A stretch of DNA of 64,000 bases, taken from assembly GCA_016195325.1 (NCBI GenBank), contig JACPZX010000101.1, positions 45,428-109,427 of the forward strand, read 5' to 3'. The number at the start of each line of letters is the position of its first letter. Within the stretch, counting starts at the first letter, position 1. Positions 52,152 through 60,978 of the stretch are shown here, piece by piece. Under the pieces are notes generated by a model. The model was not told the origin of the DNA. It was given only the letters and a program-made list of their open reading frames with translations, and ran no database searches. The stretch comes from Acidobacteriota bacterium. Its GTDB lineage: Bacteria > Acidobacteriota > Polarisedimenticolia > JACPZX01. The position numbers and the translations under genes were made by a program.

Positions 52152-52968
52152 TCGCCCGGGCCGGAACCGGCTGCGAGGCGCGCTGGCTCTCGCCGCCGTC
52201 TGCGCGCTCGCGCTCTCCGCGCCGCGCGCGGGAGCGGACACCGCGATGGACCGGGTCCGATCCCTCATCGAGGAGAAGCGCGCGCTCACGTGGAAGAACC
52301 AGCAGCTCACCACGGAGCTGTCGTACGCCAGCACGCCGGCGCCGTACGTGTTCGTCGATCTCCAGAGCCGTGCGATCGAGTTCCGCGTCCGCGGCAAAGC
52401 GCACAAGATCTACCACGCCGACGCGATAGAGGTTCTGGGCGATGAAGGGAAACCGATCTCCCAGGCCGCGCTTCACTCGCTGGCCCCGAACCCCGTCGAG
52501 GTCCTCGAGAAGGCGGGAGGCCCCCCCGAGCTGAAGCCGCCTCCCGCCTCGGCGCCCGACGCGAACGGAAGCAACTTCACCGGCCCCGATCCGAACGCCG
52601 GGCCGGTTCACTCGGACGCGGGCATCCTCGGCGTCGACGCTCCGACGAACTACGACGTGGCCCTGGAGGGGAGCGTCACGATCCAGATCCGGACCGTGCC
52701 CAGGGAGACGCGCTGGGAGAAGATCCGCGGCACTTTCTCGGAGGCGCTGGCGGCCTTCGCCTCCGCCCTGCGCCATCTCACCGGGGGCGGAAGGCCCGAG
52801 ACACCGGTGGTTCATTCGGCCGCCGTCCGGGTCACCTTCGACGAGGAATCGGCCAAGGCCTTCTACCACTCCATCCTGCCGACCGAGCACGTCTTTTTCC
52901 TGCCCGCCCCTCCCCCGCCTGTGGAGCTGGTCGCGACGCTCAATCCCTCTCCGGCTCCGGCGAGATAG
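52144..52968 (+). CDS. Exported protein, possible non-catalytic relative of the upstream L,D-transpeptidase
   Basis: A 274-residue protein with TTG start and a signal peptide (LRGALALAAVCALALSAPRA). A short coiled coil (MDRVRSLIEEKRALTWKNQQ) is followed by PYVFVDLQSRAIEFRVRGK. This is the same order and spacing as the start of the YkuD domain in the preceding protein. No HGC motif follows. Instead there is a Pro-rich linker and a C-terminal domain with two beta-rich halves (YDVALEGSVTIQIRTVP, VVHSAAVRVTFDEESAKAFY). The function is unknown. It is probably a periplasmic partner of the transpeptidases. Confidence 0.75.
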   Translation: MSDRPGRNRLRGALALAAVCALALSAPRAGADTAMDRVRSLIEEKRALTWKNQQLTTELSYASTPAPYVFVDLQSRAIEFRVRGKAHKIYHADAIEVLGDEGKPISQAALHSLAPNPVEVLEKAGGPPELKPPPASAPDANGSNFTGPDPNAGPVHSDAGILGVDAPTNYDVALEGSVTIQIRTVPRETRWEKIRGTFSEALAAFASALRHLTGGGRPETPVVHSAAVRVTFDEESAKAFYHSILPTEHVFFLPAPPPPVELVATLNPSPAPAR

Positions 52969-52974
52969 GACTCG

Positions 52975-53700
52975 ATGGCTCCGCGCCACTCCAGGTATCT
53001 CCGGCTCGTCGTCTGCGGTCTCCTGTTGGCCGGGGCGCTCGCACGCGACGCCGGCGCCTCCGGCCTCGGCGGTCTTCTCGGAAACGAGTCGTCCCCCCGC
53101 GATTCCAGGATCGCGAAGGGGTTGAAGGAGGCCCTCAAGGTCGGATCGGCGAACGCGGTCGGCCGCACGGGCACCGTCGACGGCTACTTCAGGAACGAAG
53201 CGATCAAGATCCTGATTCCGGAGAAGCTCAAGCCCGTCGAGAAGGGGCTCCGTACCGTCGGCCTCTCGTAGAAGGTGGACGAGCTCGTGCTCGGCATGAA
53301 CCGGGCGGCCGAGAGGGCCGCCCCCGCCGCGAAAAACATCTTCCTGGGCGCGATCCGCAAGATCACCTTCGAAGACGTGCGGCGGATCTACTCGGGCGGC
53401 GACACCGCCGCGACCGAGTACTTCAGGGCGAAGACGACCGCGCCCCTCACCGCCGCCTTCGCTCCGGCCGTGAAGCAGGCGATGGAAGAGGTCGGGGTGT
53501 CTCGCCAGTACGACGAGATCGCCTCGCGATACGACCGGCTCCCGCTGGTCCATCGGGAGGCGTTCGACCTCGACGAGTACGTCGTCTCGAAGGCGCTCGC
53601 GGGGATCTTCCTCGTCCTCGGCGAGGAGGAGAGGAAGATCCGGACCGACCCCGCGGCCCGCGTCACGAGCCTCCTCAGGGACGTCTTCGGACACCCCTAG
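52975..53700 (+). pseudogene. DUF4197 family protein interrupted by an in-frame TAG
   Basis: Two open frames in the same reading phase (52975-53271 and from 53272 on) together make one DUF4197 protein. The first half has a signal peptide, then IAKGLKEALKVGSANAVGRT and EKLKPVEKGLRTVGLS. The second half continues KVDELVLGMNRAAERAAPAA and ends in the usual ITFEDVRRIYSGGDTAATEY... and ...LLRDVFG parts. Only the TAG at 53269-53271 separates them. A one-base change from AAG or CAG explains it. It may be a recent nonsense mutation, a sequencing or assembly error, or readthrough. The function of DUF4197 proteins is unknown. Its end overlaps the convergent cstA gene by 4 bp. Confidence 0.85.
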
Positions 53701-55496
53701 CCCGGCGGAGGACCCGCTGCTCCCCGCAGCACGGCGATCCACCTCCGCATCGAATCGAGGATGATGACTCCCACGCACCCCATCATCACCGCCGCCAGGG
53801 TCGCGTTCAGGTAGCCGAGGAAGGGCTGCCCGCCGGCCGTCGCCAGGGGAAGGAAGTTGTCGAAGATGCTCTGCCAGCCGGCGGTGAGCGTCGTCGTCGC
53901 GACGAAGGCGAGCGGGAGCCCCGTCACCCACGCGTACCGCGCGCGGCCCGAGTTGATGATCACGGTGGTCCCGACGCAGAGGGCCGTCGCGGCGAGGAGC
54001 TGGTTCGAGATGCCGAACATCGGCCAGATGCTCGTGATGCTCCCGTTGAGGATGAACCAGGCCCACGCGACGACGATGGCGGCGCTCGAGAGGAGCGTCC
54101 CCGGCATCCAGTCGGTGCGCGCCATCGGCTTCCACACGCGGCCCGCAAGCTCCTGGAGGATGAACCGCGCGACGCGCGTGCCGGCGTCGATGGTGGTGAG
54201 GATGAACAGGGCCTCGAACATGATCGCGAAGTGGTACCAGTACGACATGAGCCCGCCCATCCCCGGGATCCCCGAGAAGATCTGGGCCATCCCGAGGGCA
54301 AGGCTCACGGCCCCCCCCGTGCGCCCGGCGACGTTCTCGCCGACGGCTTGCGCGAGATGCGGGAGGTTCACGGTCGCCATCCCGAGCGCCGCGAACTTGT
54401 CGGGGGCGACGTTCACGGCGAAGTAGTCGCCGGGGTAAAGGCTCGACGCGGCGATGAGGCTGACGACCCCGACGACTCCCTCCATCAGCATCGCCCCGTA
54501 ACCGATCGTCCGGCAGTGGCTCTCCTTCATCACCATCTTCGGCGTCGTCCCGGATCCCACGAGGGCGTGGAAGCCCGAGATCGCCCCGCAGGCGATGGTG
54601 ATGAAGACGAACGGGAAGAGCTTGCCGGGGATGATCGGTCCTCCTCCCGCGGCGAACTGGCTGATCGCGGGCATCTTCAGGTCGGGGTGCACGACGAGGA
54701 CGCCGCCGATGAGGACGGCGATCGTGCCGATCTTCATGAAGGTCGAGAGGTAGTCCCGGGGCGCGAGGAGGAGCCACACGGGCAGCACCGACGCCATGAA
54801 GCCGTACGCGGCGATCAGGTACGTGATGCCGTCCTTCCCGAACGTGAACCACGGCGCGATGGCCGAGCCCGGGATGAACGCCCCCGCGATGACCGCGCCG
54901 AGCAGGCACGTCACGCCGAAGACCGTCGCGGGCACCGTCGCTCCGCCGTGCCCGCGCTTCATCCACGCGCCCATGATCAGAGCGACGGGGATCGTGACGC
55001 CGATCGTGAAGACCCCCCACGGGCTGTCCTTCAGCGCGTTGACGACCGCCAGCCCGAGCCCCGCGAGGGCGATCACGACGATGAAGAGGATGGCGCAGGC
55101 CGTCGTGAGCCCCGCGACGGGCCCGATTTCGGCGCGGGCGATCTCCGCGAGGGATCGCCCGCCGCGCCTCACGCTCGCGCTGAGGATGACGAAGTCCTGG
55201 ACCGCCCCCGCGAGGCAGACGCCGATCACGATCCACAGGAGGCCCGGAAGGAAGCCGAACTGCGCCGCGAGGACCGGCCCGATGAGCGGGCCGGCGCCCG
55301 TGATCGCGGCGAAATGGTGCCCGAAGAGAACCCACTTCGGCGTCGGGTGGTAGTTCTGCCCGTCGTTCAGCGCGTGGGCCGGCGTCACGCGCGCATCGTC
55401 GAGGCACATCACCTTCGTCGCGAGGAAGGCCGAGTAATAGCGGTAGGCGATCGCGAGACAGCACAGGACGCCGAGGATCAGCGGGAGGGCGTTCAA
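53697..55496 (-). CDS. cstA: Carbon starvation protein CstA, peptide/pyruvate transporter family
   Basis: This 599-residue membrane protein has about 16 hydrophobic segments and the CstA signatures [20 protein letters not shown], then [20 protein letters not shown] and [20 protein letters not shown]. Later segments include [19 protein letters not shown]. CstA proteins import peptides or pyruvate under carbon limitation. This is the shorter family form (~600 against ~700 residues in Escherichia coli). The start is a TTG, 3 bp after the stop of the DUF1566 gene, with little room for a separate ribosome binding site, so expression may depend on translation of that gene. Confidence 0.95.
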   Translation of the reverse strand: MNALPLILGVLCCLAIAYRYYSAFLATKVMCLDDARVTPAHALNDGQNYHPTPKWVLFGHHFAAITGAGPLIGPVLAAQFGFLPGLLWIVIGVCLAGAVQDFVILSASVRRGGRSLAEIARAEIGPVAGLTTACAILFIVVIALAGLGLAVVNALKDSPWGVFTIGVTIPVALIMGAWMKRGHGGATVPATVFGVTCLLGAVIAGAFIPGSAIAPWFTFGKDGITYLIAAYGFMASVLPVWLLLAPRDYLSTFMKIGTIAVLIGGVLVVHPDLKMPAISQFAAGGGPIIPGKLFPFVFITIACGAISGFHALVGSGTTPKMVMKESHCRTIGYGAMLMEGVVGVVSLIAASSLYPGDYFAVNVAPDKFAALGMATVNLPHLAQAVGENVAGRTGGAVSLALGMAQIFSGIPGMGGLMSYWYHFAIMFEALFILTTIDAGTRVARFILQELAGRVWKPMARTDWMPGTLLSSAAIVVAWAWFILNGSITSIWPMFGISNQLLAATALCVGTTVIINSGRARYAWVTGLPLAFVATTTLTAGWQSIFDNFLPLATAGGQPFLGYLNATLAAVMMGCVGVIILDSMRRWIAVLRGAAGPPPG

Positions 55497-55499
55497 CCC

Positions 55500-56033
55500 C
55501 TACATCCCGTCATGGCCGAAGCCTCCGCGCACGCACCAGAAGCGCGAGAGCGTGCTCTTCGCCTGGTCGAAGAGGCCGCCGTCGGCGAGGGAGACGCCGT
55601 AGGCCTCGCCGCCGATCCCGGCGACGCTCGTCGCGGTCCAGTAGACGTCGGGCTGAATCCCCACGAAGGGATGGCCGGCGGGCAGGCTGGGGCTCGCCGC
55701 GGACGGGTCGATGAGGGACATGAGCTCCTCGACGGCGGGAAGCCGCCAGCCCTTGCGCCCCCCGACGCTCTTCCCGAGGCAGACGAACGGAGCGGTCACC
55801 CACGAGATCGACGCGGTGTCCGGGGCGATTTCCCAGACGAGACCGGTCTCCCGATCGAGGACGGCCGAGCCGTCGAGCGCGGGCTTCCACCGCCTCGAGG
55901 CCGGGAGAAGGCGATCCCACGGCTGCGCTCGCGCGGCGATCCTCTCGGCGCCGGGCGTTGCGGCGGGGGTCCCGGGGCACACCGAGGCGGCGAGAGCGAC
56001 GACGAGGACGACCCATCCGGCGCGGCGCGACAT
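55500..56033 (-). CDS. Exported DUF1566 (Lcl C-terminal) domain protein
   Basis: This 177-residue protein has a signal peptide (AGWVVLVVALAASVCPGTPA) and a single DUF1566 domain: VLDRETGLVWEIAPDT, then GGRKGWRLPAVEELMSLIDP, then HPFVGIQPDVYWTATS, and a final FWCVRGGFG. The domain is related to C-type lectin-like and sulfatase-modifying folds and is usually secreted, and its binding partner is unknown. The ATG has GGGAGGGAGA directly upstream. It lies between cstA and the trans-sulfuration enzyme, all on the same strand. Confidence 0.9.
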   Translation of the reverse strand: MSRRAGWVVLVVALAASVCPGTPAATPGAERIAARAQPWDRLLPASRRWKPALDGSAVLDRETGLVWEIAPDTASISWVTAPFVCLGKSVGGRKGWRLPAVEELMSLIDPSAASPSLPAGHPFVGIQPDVYWTATSVAGIGGEAYGVSLADGGLFDQAKSTLSRFWCVRGGFGHDGM

Positions 56034-56054
56034 TCTCCCTCCCCCCCTTTCCCC

Positions 56055-57242
56055 TCAGACGTTCGCGAGCGCGCGATCGATCTCCTCGACGAGATCGGAC
56101 GTCTCCTCGATCCCCAGGCTGAGACGGACGAGGCCGTCGGTGACGCCCGCGGCGGCCCGCGCCTCGGGAGAGAGGGAGAAGTGCGACGAGAACGCGGGGA
56201 GCGACACGCTCGTCTCGATGCCCCCGAGCGTCGGCAGGAGCCGCACGAGGGAGAGCCCCTCGACGAACCGGCGGGCCGCCCCCTCCCCCCCCTTGAGCTC
56301 GAACGAGAGCATGCCGCCGAACCCGCCTCGCATCTGGCGGCGCGCGACGGCGTGGCGGGGATGCGACGGGAGGCCCGGATAGTGAACTCTCGCGACCGCC
56401 GCGTGCGACTCGAGGCGCGCTGCGATCGCCATCGCGTTGGCGCTCTGGGCCCGCACGCGAAGAGGGAGGGTCTTGAGCGATCGCGCCAGCACCCATCCGG
56501 CGTCGGGATCGAGGGAGCCTCCCAGCTCGATGCGGAGATCGCGAAGGCGCGCCAGGTGCTCCCCGTTCGCCGCGACGATTCCCGCGATGAGGTCGCCGTG
56601 GCCGGCGAGGTACTTCGTGGCGCTGTGGATCGAGAAGGAGGCCCCGGCCGCGAGAGGGTTCTGGTGGATCGGCGTCGCGAAGGTATTGTCGGCGATGACG
56701 ATCAGGCCGGCCTCGCGCGCGCGGCGGCAGGTCGCGTCGAGATCCAGGACGCGGAGCGTGGGGTTCGTCGGCGACTCGCAGAAGAGGGCCTTCGAGTTCG
56801 GCCGGCGATGGTCACCGGGGCTCTCGAGCTCCTCCGTGCCGACGATGGTGAGCTCCACCCCCATCCGCGTGAACACCCTCTCGAGGAGGCGGGTCGTGCC
56901 CCCGTACAGATCGCGCTGGACGACGACGTGATCGCCGGCGGAGACGACCGACATCAGCGAGGCGGTGATCGCCGCCATGCCGGAGGAGAACGCGACGGCG
57001 CCCTCCGCCCCCTCGAGCGCCGCAAGACGCTCCTCGGCCTCCACGACGGTGGGGTTCGAGTATCGCGAATAGATGAATCGCTGCTTTCGGCCCGCGAACG
57101 TCTCGATCATCTCGTCGATCGATTCGAAGGCGAAGGCCGACGTGCGGTAGACGGGGGGCGTGGGCGACCCGGTCGACGGATCGAGCCGCGATCCCGCGTG
57201 AACGGCGATGGTCGAAGCTTTCAGGCCCGGGCGGAGCGGCAT
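56055..57242 (-). CDS. PLP-dependent trans-sulfuration enzyme (cystathionine gamma-synthase/lyase type)
   Basis: This 395-residue Cys/Met metabolism enzyme has YSRYSNPTVVEAEERLAALE and GAVAFSSGMAAITASL. The PLP lysine lies in SIHSATKYLAGHGDLIAG, and the C-terminal TLGGIETSVSLPAFSSHF is also typical. Gamma-synthase (MetB), gamma-lyase and beta-lyase (MetC) cannot be separated by eye. SSHF in place of the more usual xTH motif near the C terminus is a mild oddity. The ATG at 57242 has GGAGGA six bases upstream; the open frame continues upstream only as antisense to the transporter gene. It is divergent from the Mla-like operon by ~106 bp. Confidence 0.93.
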   Translation of the reverse strand: MPLRPGLKASTIAVHAGSRLDPSTGSPTPPVYRTSAFAFESIDEMIETFAGRKQRFIYSRYSNPTVVEAEERLAALEGAEGAVAFSSGMAAITASLMSVVSAGDHVVVQRDLYGGTTRLLERVFTRMGVELTIVGTEELESPGDHRRPNSKALFCESPTNPTLRVLDLDATCRRAREAGLIVIADNTFATPIHQNPLAAGASFSIHSATKYLAGHGDLIAGIVAANGEHLARLRDLRIELGGSLDPDAGWVLARSLKTLPLRVRAQSANAMAIAARLESHAAVARVHYPGLPSHPRHAVARRQMRGGFGGMLSFELKGGEGAARRFVEGLSLVRLLPTLGGIETSVSLPAFSSHFSLSPEARAAAGVTDGLVRLSLGIEETSDLVEEIDRALANV

Positions 57243-57348
57243 CGGCGGTCCTCCACGACGCCGCGCATGATACAGGAACCGCCCGGTTTCGGGAGCGATC
57301 CCCTGTGATATCCTCACGCTCCGGTTGGGACTCTCCGGGGGGCGGAGC

Positions 57349-58137
57349 GTGCGGCGGCTCGTCGAAGATCTGGGTGCCAGGGTTCGCGGGACGCTCACGA
57401 CGGCCGGCGAGATGGCCACGCTGCTGTTCCTGAGCCTGAGGTCCATTCCCGCGCTGATCGGCCCCTCCTCGAGGGTCGTGGCCGGCGTCGCCTTCAGGCA
57501 GGTCTACTTCACCGGCAACCAGGCGCTCCCGCTGACGGGGCTGATCGCCTTCCTCCTCGGCGCCGTCGTCGTCATCCAGGCGGTGACCCGCCTCTCGGGG
57601 CTGGGCGCGGAGGGTTTCGCCGGCGACATCCTCGTCATCGCCGTGCTCCGCGAGCTGGGACCGCTCGTGGCGGCCGTCATCGTCATCGGCCGCTCCGGAA
57701 CCGCCATGGCGGCCGAGCTCGCGACGATGCGCCTGCGCGGCGAGATCGACGACCTCGACACTCTGGGGATCGACCCCGTCCAGTACCTCGTCCTGCCCAG
57801 GCTCGCCGGCGCCGTCGTCTCCCTCTTCGGCCTGATGGTGTTCTTCGATCTCCTGGCCGTGGTCGGAGGATACGTCGCGCTCGGCTCCCAGACGATGACG
57901 CCGCTGCGCTCGTACCTCGATTCGATCCTGCAGGCGATCCAGCCCCGCGATCTGGCACTCATCCCGGCGAAGGCGATCCTGTTCGGCGGGATGATCGCCG
58001 CCTTCTGCTGCTACCGAGGCCTGAGCGTGGAGGCCTCGCCCACCGAGATCCCGCAGGCCGCGACCCGTGGGGTCGTCATGTCCCTCGTCGGCATCTTCGT
58101 CGCCGACTCGATCCTCGCGACGCTGGTGTACTCGTGA
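57349..58137 (+). CDS. MlaE-family ABC transporter permease
   Basis: About 262 residues, with five to six membrane helices. The family motifs are GLIAFLLGAVVVIQAVTRLS and VLRELGPLVAAVIVIGRSGT, then AAELATMRLRGEIDDLDTLG and a C-terminal GVVMSLVGIFVADSILATLV. MlaE permeases move phospholipids between the membranes of diderms together with MCE-domain proteins. I prefer the GTG at 57349, close behind a G-rich ribosome binding site, to the TTG at 57325. It is the first gene of a three-gene operon (permease, ATPase, MCE protein). Confidence 0.93.
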   Translation: MRRLVEDLGARVRGTLTTAGEMATLLFLSLRSIPALIGPSSRVVAGVAFRQVYFTGNQALPLTGLIAFLLGAVVVIQAVTRLSGLGAEGFAGDILVIAVLRELGPLVAAVIVIGRSGTAMAAELATMRLRGEIDDLDTLGIDPVQYLVLPRLAGAVVSLFGLMVFFDLLAVVGGYVALGSQTMTPLRSYLDSILQAIQPRDLALIPAKAILFGGMIAAFCCYRGLSVEASPTEIPQAATRGVVMSLVGIFVADSILATLVYS

Positions 58138-58865
58138 CCGGGGCCGCAGGGGATCCGCGGGAGCCGGCGCACGACGAAGCGTTGCTCGTCTCGATCGAGA
58201 TCGACCGCGGAGCCGAGTCCCCCGCGGCGTGGCCGGGGACACCCATCACGGTCCGGCGGGGAGAGCTTGCCGTCATCACCGGGCCGGCCGGCTGCGGCAA
58301 GTCGCACCTTCTCCGCGGCGCGGCGGGGCTCGCGCTCGGCTCCGGCCGCCGCGCCCTCATCTCGCATCACGAGCTCGGAACGATGACCCACCGGAGACGG
58401 CGCGAGACGATCGCCGGGGTCCGCCTCTTCTATCTTCCCCAGGACCCGCCCCTCGTCAGCAACCTGACCGTCCTCGAAAACCTCCTCCTCCCGATCCGCT
58501 ACCTCGGCGAGCGCGACGAGGCCGGGGCCATGGCCGAGGCGCGCCGGTGGCTCGAGGCGTCGGGGATCGCGTGGGCGGCGGCATCCCTTCCCGCGCGCCT
58601 CTCAGACGAGAACCGCCGGACCACGGCGCTCCTCCGGGGATTCCTGCGGCGACCCTCCATCGCGCTGCTGGACGATCCCCTTCTGGGGCTCGACGACGAC
58701 CGTCGCGCGGCGGTCCTCCCCCTGATCCGCGCCGCCCTCGTGGAGACGCGGTGCGCGATCCTCGCGACGTCGTCCTCCCTCGACGGGCTCGAGACCCTCT
58801 CCCCTCAAGAGATCCGCATGCCGGCGCGGCACGCGCCGGGGGCCTCCGCCGGAGCGCTCGCGTGA
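58134..58865 (+). CDS. MlaF-like ABC ATPase with degenerate catalytic motifs
   Basis: This is a 243-residue protein. Walker A is intact (GPAGCGKS, residues 50-57) and the Q-loop is present (LFYLPQDPPLVSNLTVLENL). The signature LSGGQ is replaced by LSDEN (156-160). The Walker B end is LLDDP, with Asp181 where the catalytic Glu normally is, and no switch His is visible (ATSSSLDG instead of the usual THD). ATP may bind, but hydrolysis by the classical mechanism looks weak. It is coupled to the permease and the MCE protein by 4-bp overlaps on both sides, so it is surely part of that transporter. Another ATPase might assist. Confidence 0.88.
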   Translation: MTGAAGDPREPAHDEALLVSIEIDRGAESPAAWPGTPITVRRGELAVITGPAGCGKSHLLRGAAGLALGSGRRALISHHELGTMTHRRRRETIAGVRLFYLPQDPPLVSNLTVLENLLLPIRYLGERDEAGAMAEARRWLEASGIAWAAASLPARLSDENRRTTALLRGFLRRPSIALLDDPLLGLDDDRRAAVLPLIRAALVETRCAILATSSSLDGLETLSPQEIRMPARHAPGASAGALA

Positions 58866-59929
58866 GCGGCAACCCTTCCGCCGCCTCGGGGAGGCTCGAG
58901 TTCCAGCGGCAGAACCTCTGGGTCGGGCTCTTCGTGATCGCGACGACGATCGCGTTCGTCCTCGTCGCGGCCTTCGCGGTGCAGGAGCGCGTCTTGAGGC
59001 GGGAGTACCGGCTGACCTCCTCGTTCCCGGGGATCGCGGGGCTCAAGCCGGGCGCCGAGGTCTTCCTCCGGGGATTCGCCGTGGGGCGCGTCACCCGCAT
59101 CGAGCTGTCGACCGATCCCGACGTCCGGTTCGACGTCGAGTTCACGGTCCGGGACGCGGTGAAGCTCATCGCCGGAACGCGCGTGCGGCTCTCCACCCGG
59201 GGCTTCGGCAGCAAGGTCCTCGACCTCGTGACGCCGGGCGATCCGTCCGACCCCGAGGCGCCCCCCATGCCGCCGCCGGGCAGGCCCGTCAGCTACCTCG
59301 AGGCCGGCGCGAGCGTCCCGGGGACGAGCGGAAGCGATCTCGACGCCCTGATGAGCGACGGGCTGGCCCTGACGCGCCGCATCACGACGACGATGCAGCA
59401 TCTGGACAGGCTCCTCTCCGAGGACCTCGGCCCGAAGCTGAGCACGACGCTCGGAACGGTCAACGCGAAGCTCGAGTCGCTCACGGGCGAGATGCAGTCC
59501 ACGCTGAAAGAGGCGCAGTCGGTCCTCAGGCAGGCGGACGCCACCATGGCGGAGGACCGGCCCCGCGTCACGAAGCTCCTCGACAGCGCGTCGAAGGAGA
59601 TCGACGCCCTCGACGGCGTCACCCGCCGCTCGGACGACGTGATCGCCGGCTTCCAGTCCCGCGTCGAGCCCCTCCTCGACCAGTTCGCCGCGACGCTCGC
59701 CGAGGTCAACGGCATCACGAAGACCCTCTCGACCTCCCTCAACGAGGAGGATCTCAAGGCGACGGTCGCCCACCTCAAGGCCATCTCCGAGAAGGGGGAT
59801 CTCCTGGTCACCGATCTCCAGAAGCACCCCTGGCGCCTCCTGCGGCGGGTGAAGGGGGAAAAGGCGGATCTGATCGAGCAGCTCGAGGCGGAGCGCAAGG
59901 CGCGCGAGGCGCCGCCGCCCGCCCCGTGA
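58862..59929 (+). CDS. MCE (MlaD-like) domain protein
   Basis: This is a 355-residue protein. The GTG start overlaps the ATPase stop (GTGA). One N-terminal membrane anchor (LFVIATTIAFVLVAAFAV) is followed by the MCE domain (YRLTSSFPGIAGLKPGAEVF, then GFAVGRVTRIELSTDPDVRF and LSTRGFGSKVLDLVTPG). A long helical region of ~170 residues (MQHLDRLLSEDLGPKLSTTL, LKEAQSVLRQADATM) fits the extended MCE proteins that form a periplasmic channel. It ends with a charged tail. It would bind lipids for transport to or from the outer membrane. Confidence 0.93.
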   Translation: MSGNPSAASGRLEFQRQNLWVGLFVIATTIAFVLVAAFAVQERVLRREYRLTSSFPGIAGLKPGAEVFLRGFAVGRVTRIELSTDPDVRFDVEFTVRDAVKLIAGTRVRLSTRGFGSKVLDLVTPGDPSDPEAPPMPPPGRPVSYLEAGASVPGTSGSDLDALMSDGLALTRRITTTMQHLDRLLSEDLGPKLSTTLGTVNAKLESLTGEMQSTLKEAQSVLRQADATMAEDRPRVTKLLDSASKEIDALDGVTRRSDDVIAGFQSRVEPLLDQFAATLAEVNGITKTLSTSLNEEDLKATVAHLKAISEKGDLLVTDLQKHPWRLLRRVKGEKADLIEQLEAERKAREAPPPAP

Positions 59930-59985
59930 ACCGCCCCGCCCGGCGCTGCTAGACTCGGGGCAGCCCGTCCACGGAGGTGCTCGCG

Positions 59986-60930
59986 ATGGTTCGACGGCGC
60001 CCGTCCCGTAACACGATGGTCGTGCTCGCGGCGCTCGCGCTCGCCGCGGGCTGGCGCCCCGCCGGCGCCGGCAACACCGGGAACTTCCAGCTCGACGTGA
60101 CGGACGCCGCCGGTGCGCCGATTCGAGGCGCCGCCGTCACCATCCTCGACCCCGACAACCCGTCGTTCCGCCAGGACGCCATCACGGACGCGAAGGGGAG
60201 GGCCGTCGTGGCCGGGCTGCCGCCCCGGCCGTTCAATTTCCGCGTCACCCGCGACGGGTACCAGGGATACGAGAGCAACTTCGTCTCCGCGGCCGGCGGC
60301 GTCGAGAAGAAGAAGGTGACGCTGAAGGCCCTCGAGGCGGTCGCCGCCGCGGCGGTCGAGACGCGCGACCAGCCCTGGGTCGCCGAGTACAACGAGGCCG
60401 TCTCGCTCTACCACAGCGACGCAAACGACGCGGCGCTGGCTCGTCTGGACGCGGCGCTCAAGCTGAAGGCGGATTTCCCCCCGGCGATCTCGCTCAAGGG
60501 GACGCTTCTCAAGGACCGCGGCCGGTGCGACGAGGCCATCCCGCTCCTCCGGCAGGCGTACGCCCTGGACGCCGGCACGACCGCCGCGCTGGGGCCGCTC
60601 GCCGAGTGCCTCGACCAGAAGGGGCAGAAGGAGGAAGCCGAGGCCGTGAGGCGGAAGCTCCCCGCCTCCGCGGCCTCGAAGAGCGATCTTTACAACCAGG
60701 CCGTCGCCGCCATCAACCGGGGGGACGACGGGGCGGCCGCGCCCCTCATCGAGAAGTGCCTCGGGCTCGACTCGAAGTTCGCGCCGGCGGTCTACCAGTC
60801 GGGGCTGATCCTCTTCCGCAAGGGGGACGTGGCGGCCGCCGCCGCTCGGCTCGAGAACTACCTCGCGCTCGACCCGAAGGGGGAGTTCGCGGAGGAGGCG
60901 CGCGGGCTGTTGAAGGCCATTAAGCACTGA
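59986..60930 (+). CDS. Exported TPR protein with carboxypeptidase-regulatory-like domain
   Basis: About 314 residues. The signal peptide (TMVVLAALALAAGWRPAGAG) is followed by a beta-sandwich domain of the type seen in front of TonB receptors (FQLDVTDAAGAPIRGAAVTI, then GRAVVAGLPPRPFNFRVT). TPR repeats follow from about residue 130 (AEYNEAVSLYHSDANDAALA, then VYQSGLILFRKGDVAAAAAR). The pairing suggests a periplasmic or surface scaffold. The ATG at 59986 has GGAGG eight bases upstream. A bidirectional hairpin separates it from the convergent receptor gene. Confidence 0.88.
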   Translation: MVRRRPSRNTMVVLAALALAAGWRPAGAGNTGNFQLDVTDAAGAPIRGAAVTILDPDNPSFRQDAITDAKGRAVVAGLPPRPFNFRVTRDGYQGYESNFVSAAGGVEKKKVTLKALEAVAAAAVETRDQPWVAEYNEAVSLYHSDANDAALARLDAALKLKADFPPAISLKGTLLKDRGRCDEAIPLLRQAYALDAGTTAALGPLAECLDQKGQKEEAEAVRRKLPASAASKSDLYNQAVAAINRGDDGAAAPLIEKCLGLDSKFAPAVYQSGLILFRKGDVAAAAARLENYLALDPKGEFAEEARGLLKAIKH

Positions 60931-60963
60931 GAAAAAAGAGGGGGCTTCGCGCGAAGCCCCCTC
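60931..60963 (-). terminator. Intrinsic terminator of the second receptor gene (bidirectional stem)
   Basis: A 12-bp perfect stem (GAGGGGGCTTCG pairing with CGAAGCCCCCTC, 60938-60963) is followed on the minus strand by a T-rich run (complement of AAAAAA at 60932-60937). It lies 16 bp after the receptor stop. On the plus strand the hairpin can also end the TPR transcript, though there it lacks the T-run. Confidence 0.88.
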
Positions 60964-60978
60964 CCCTGAAGTGAAGCG

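Noticed and set aside
52111-55464. Open frame of ~1100 codons on the minus strand, in another frame over cstA and the envelope genes
   Set aside because: It crosses genes on both strands with low-complexity Arg/Gly/Asp translation. CstA in the correct frame explains the region.
54231-57308. Plus-strand open frame of ~1000 codons opposite cstA, the DUF1566 gene and the trans-sulfuration gene
   Set aside because: It consists of charged low-complexity translation without domains. All three minus-strand genes have strong motifs.
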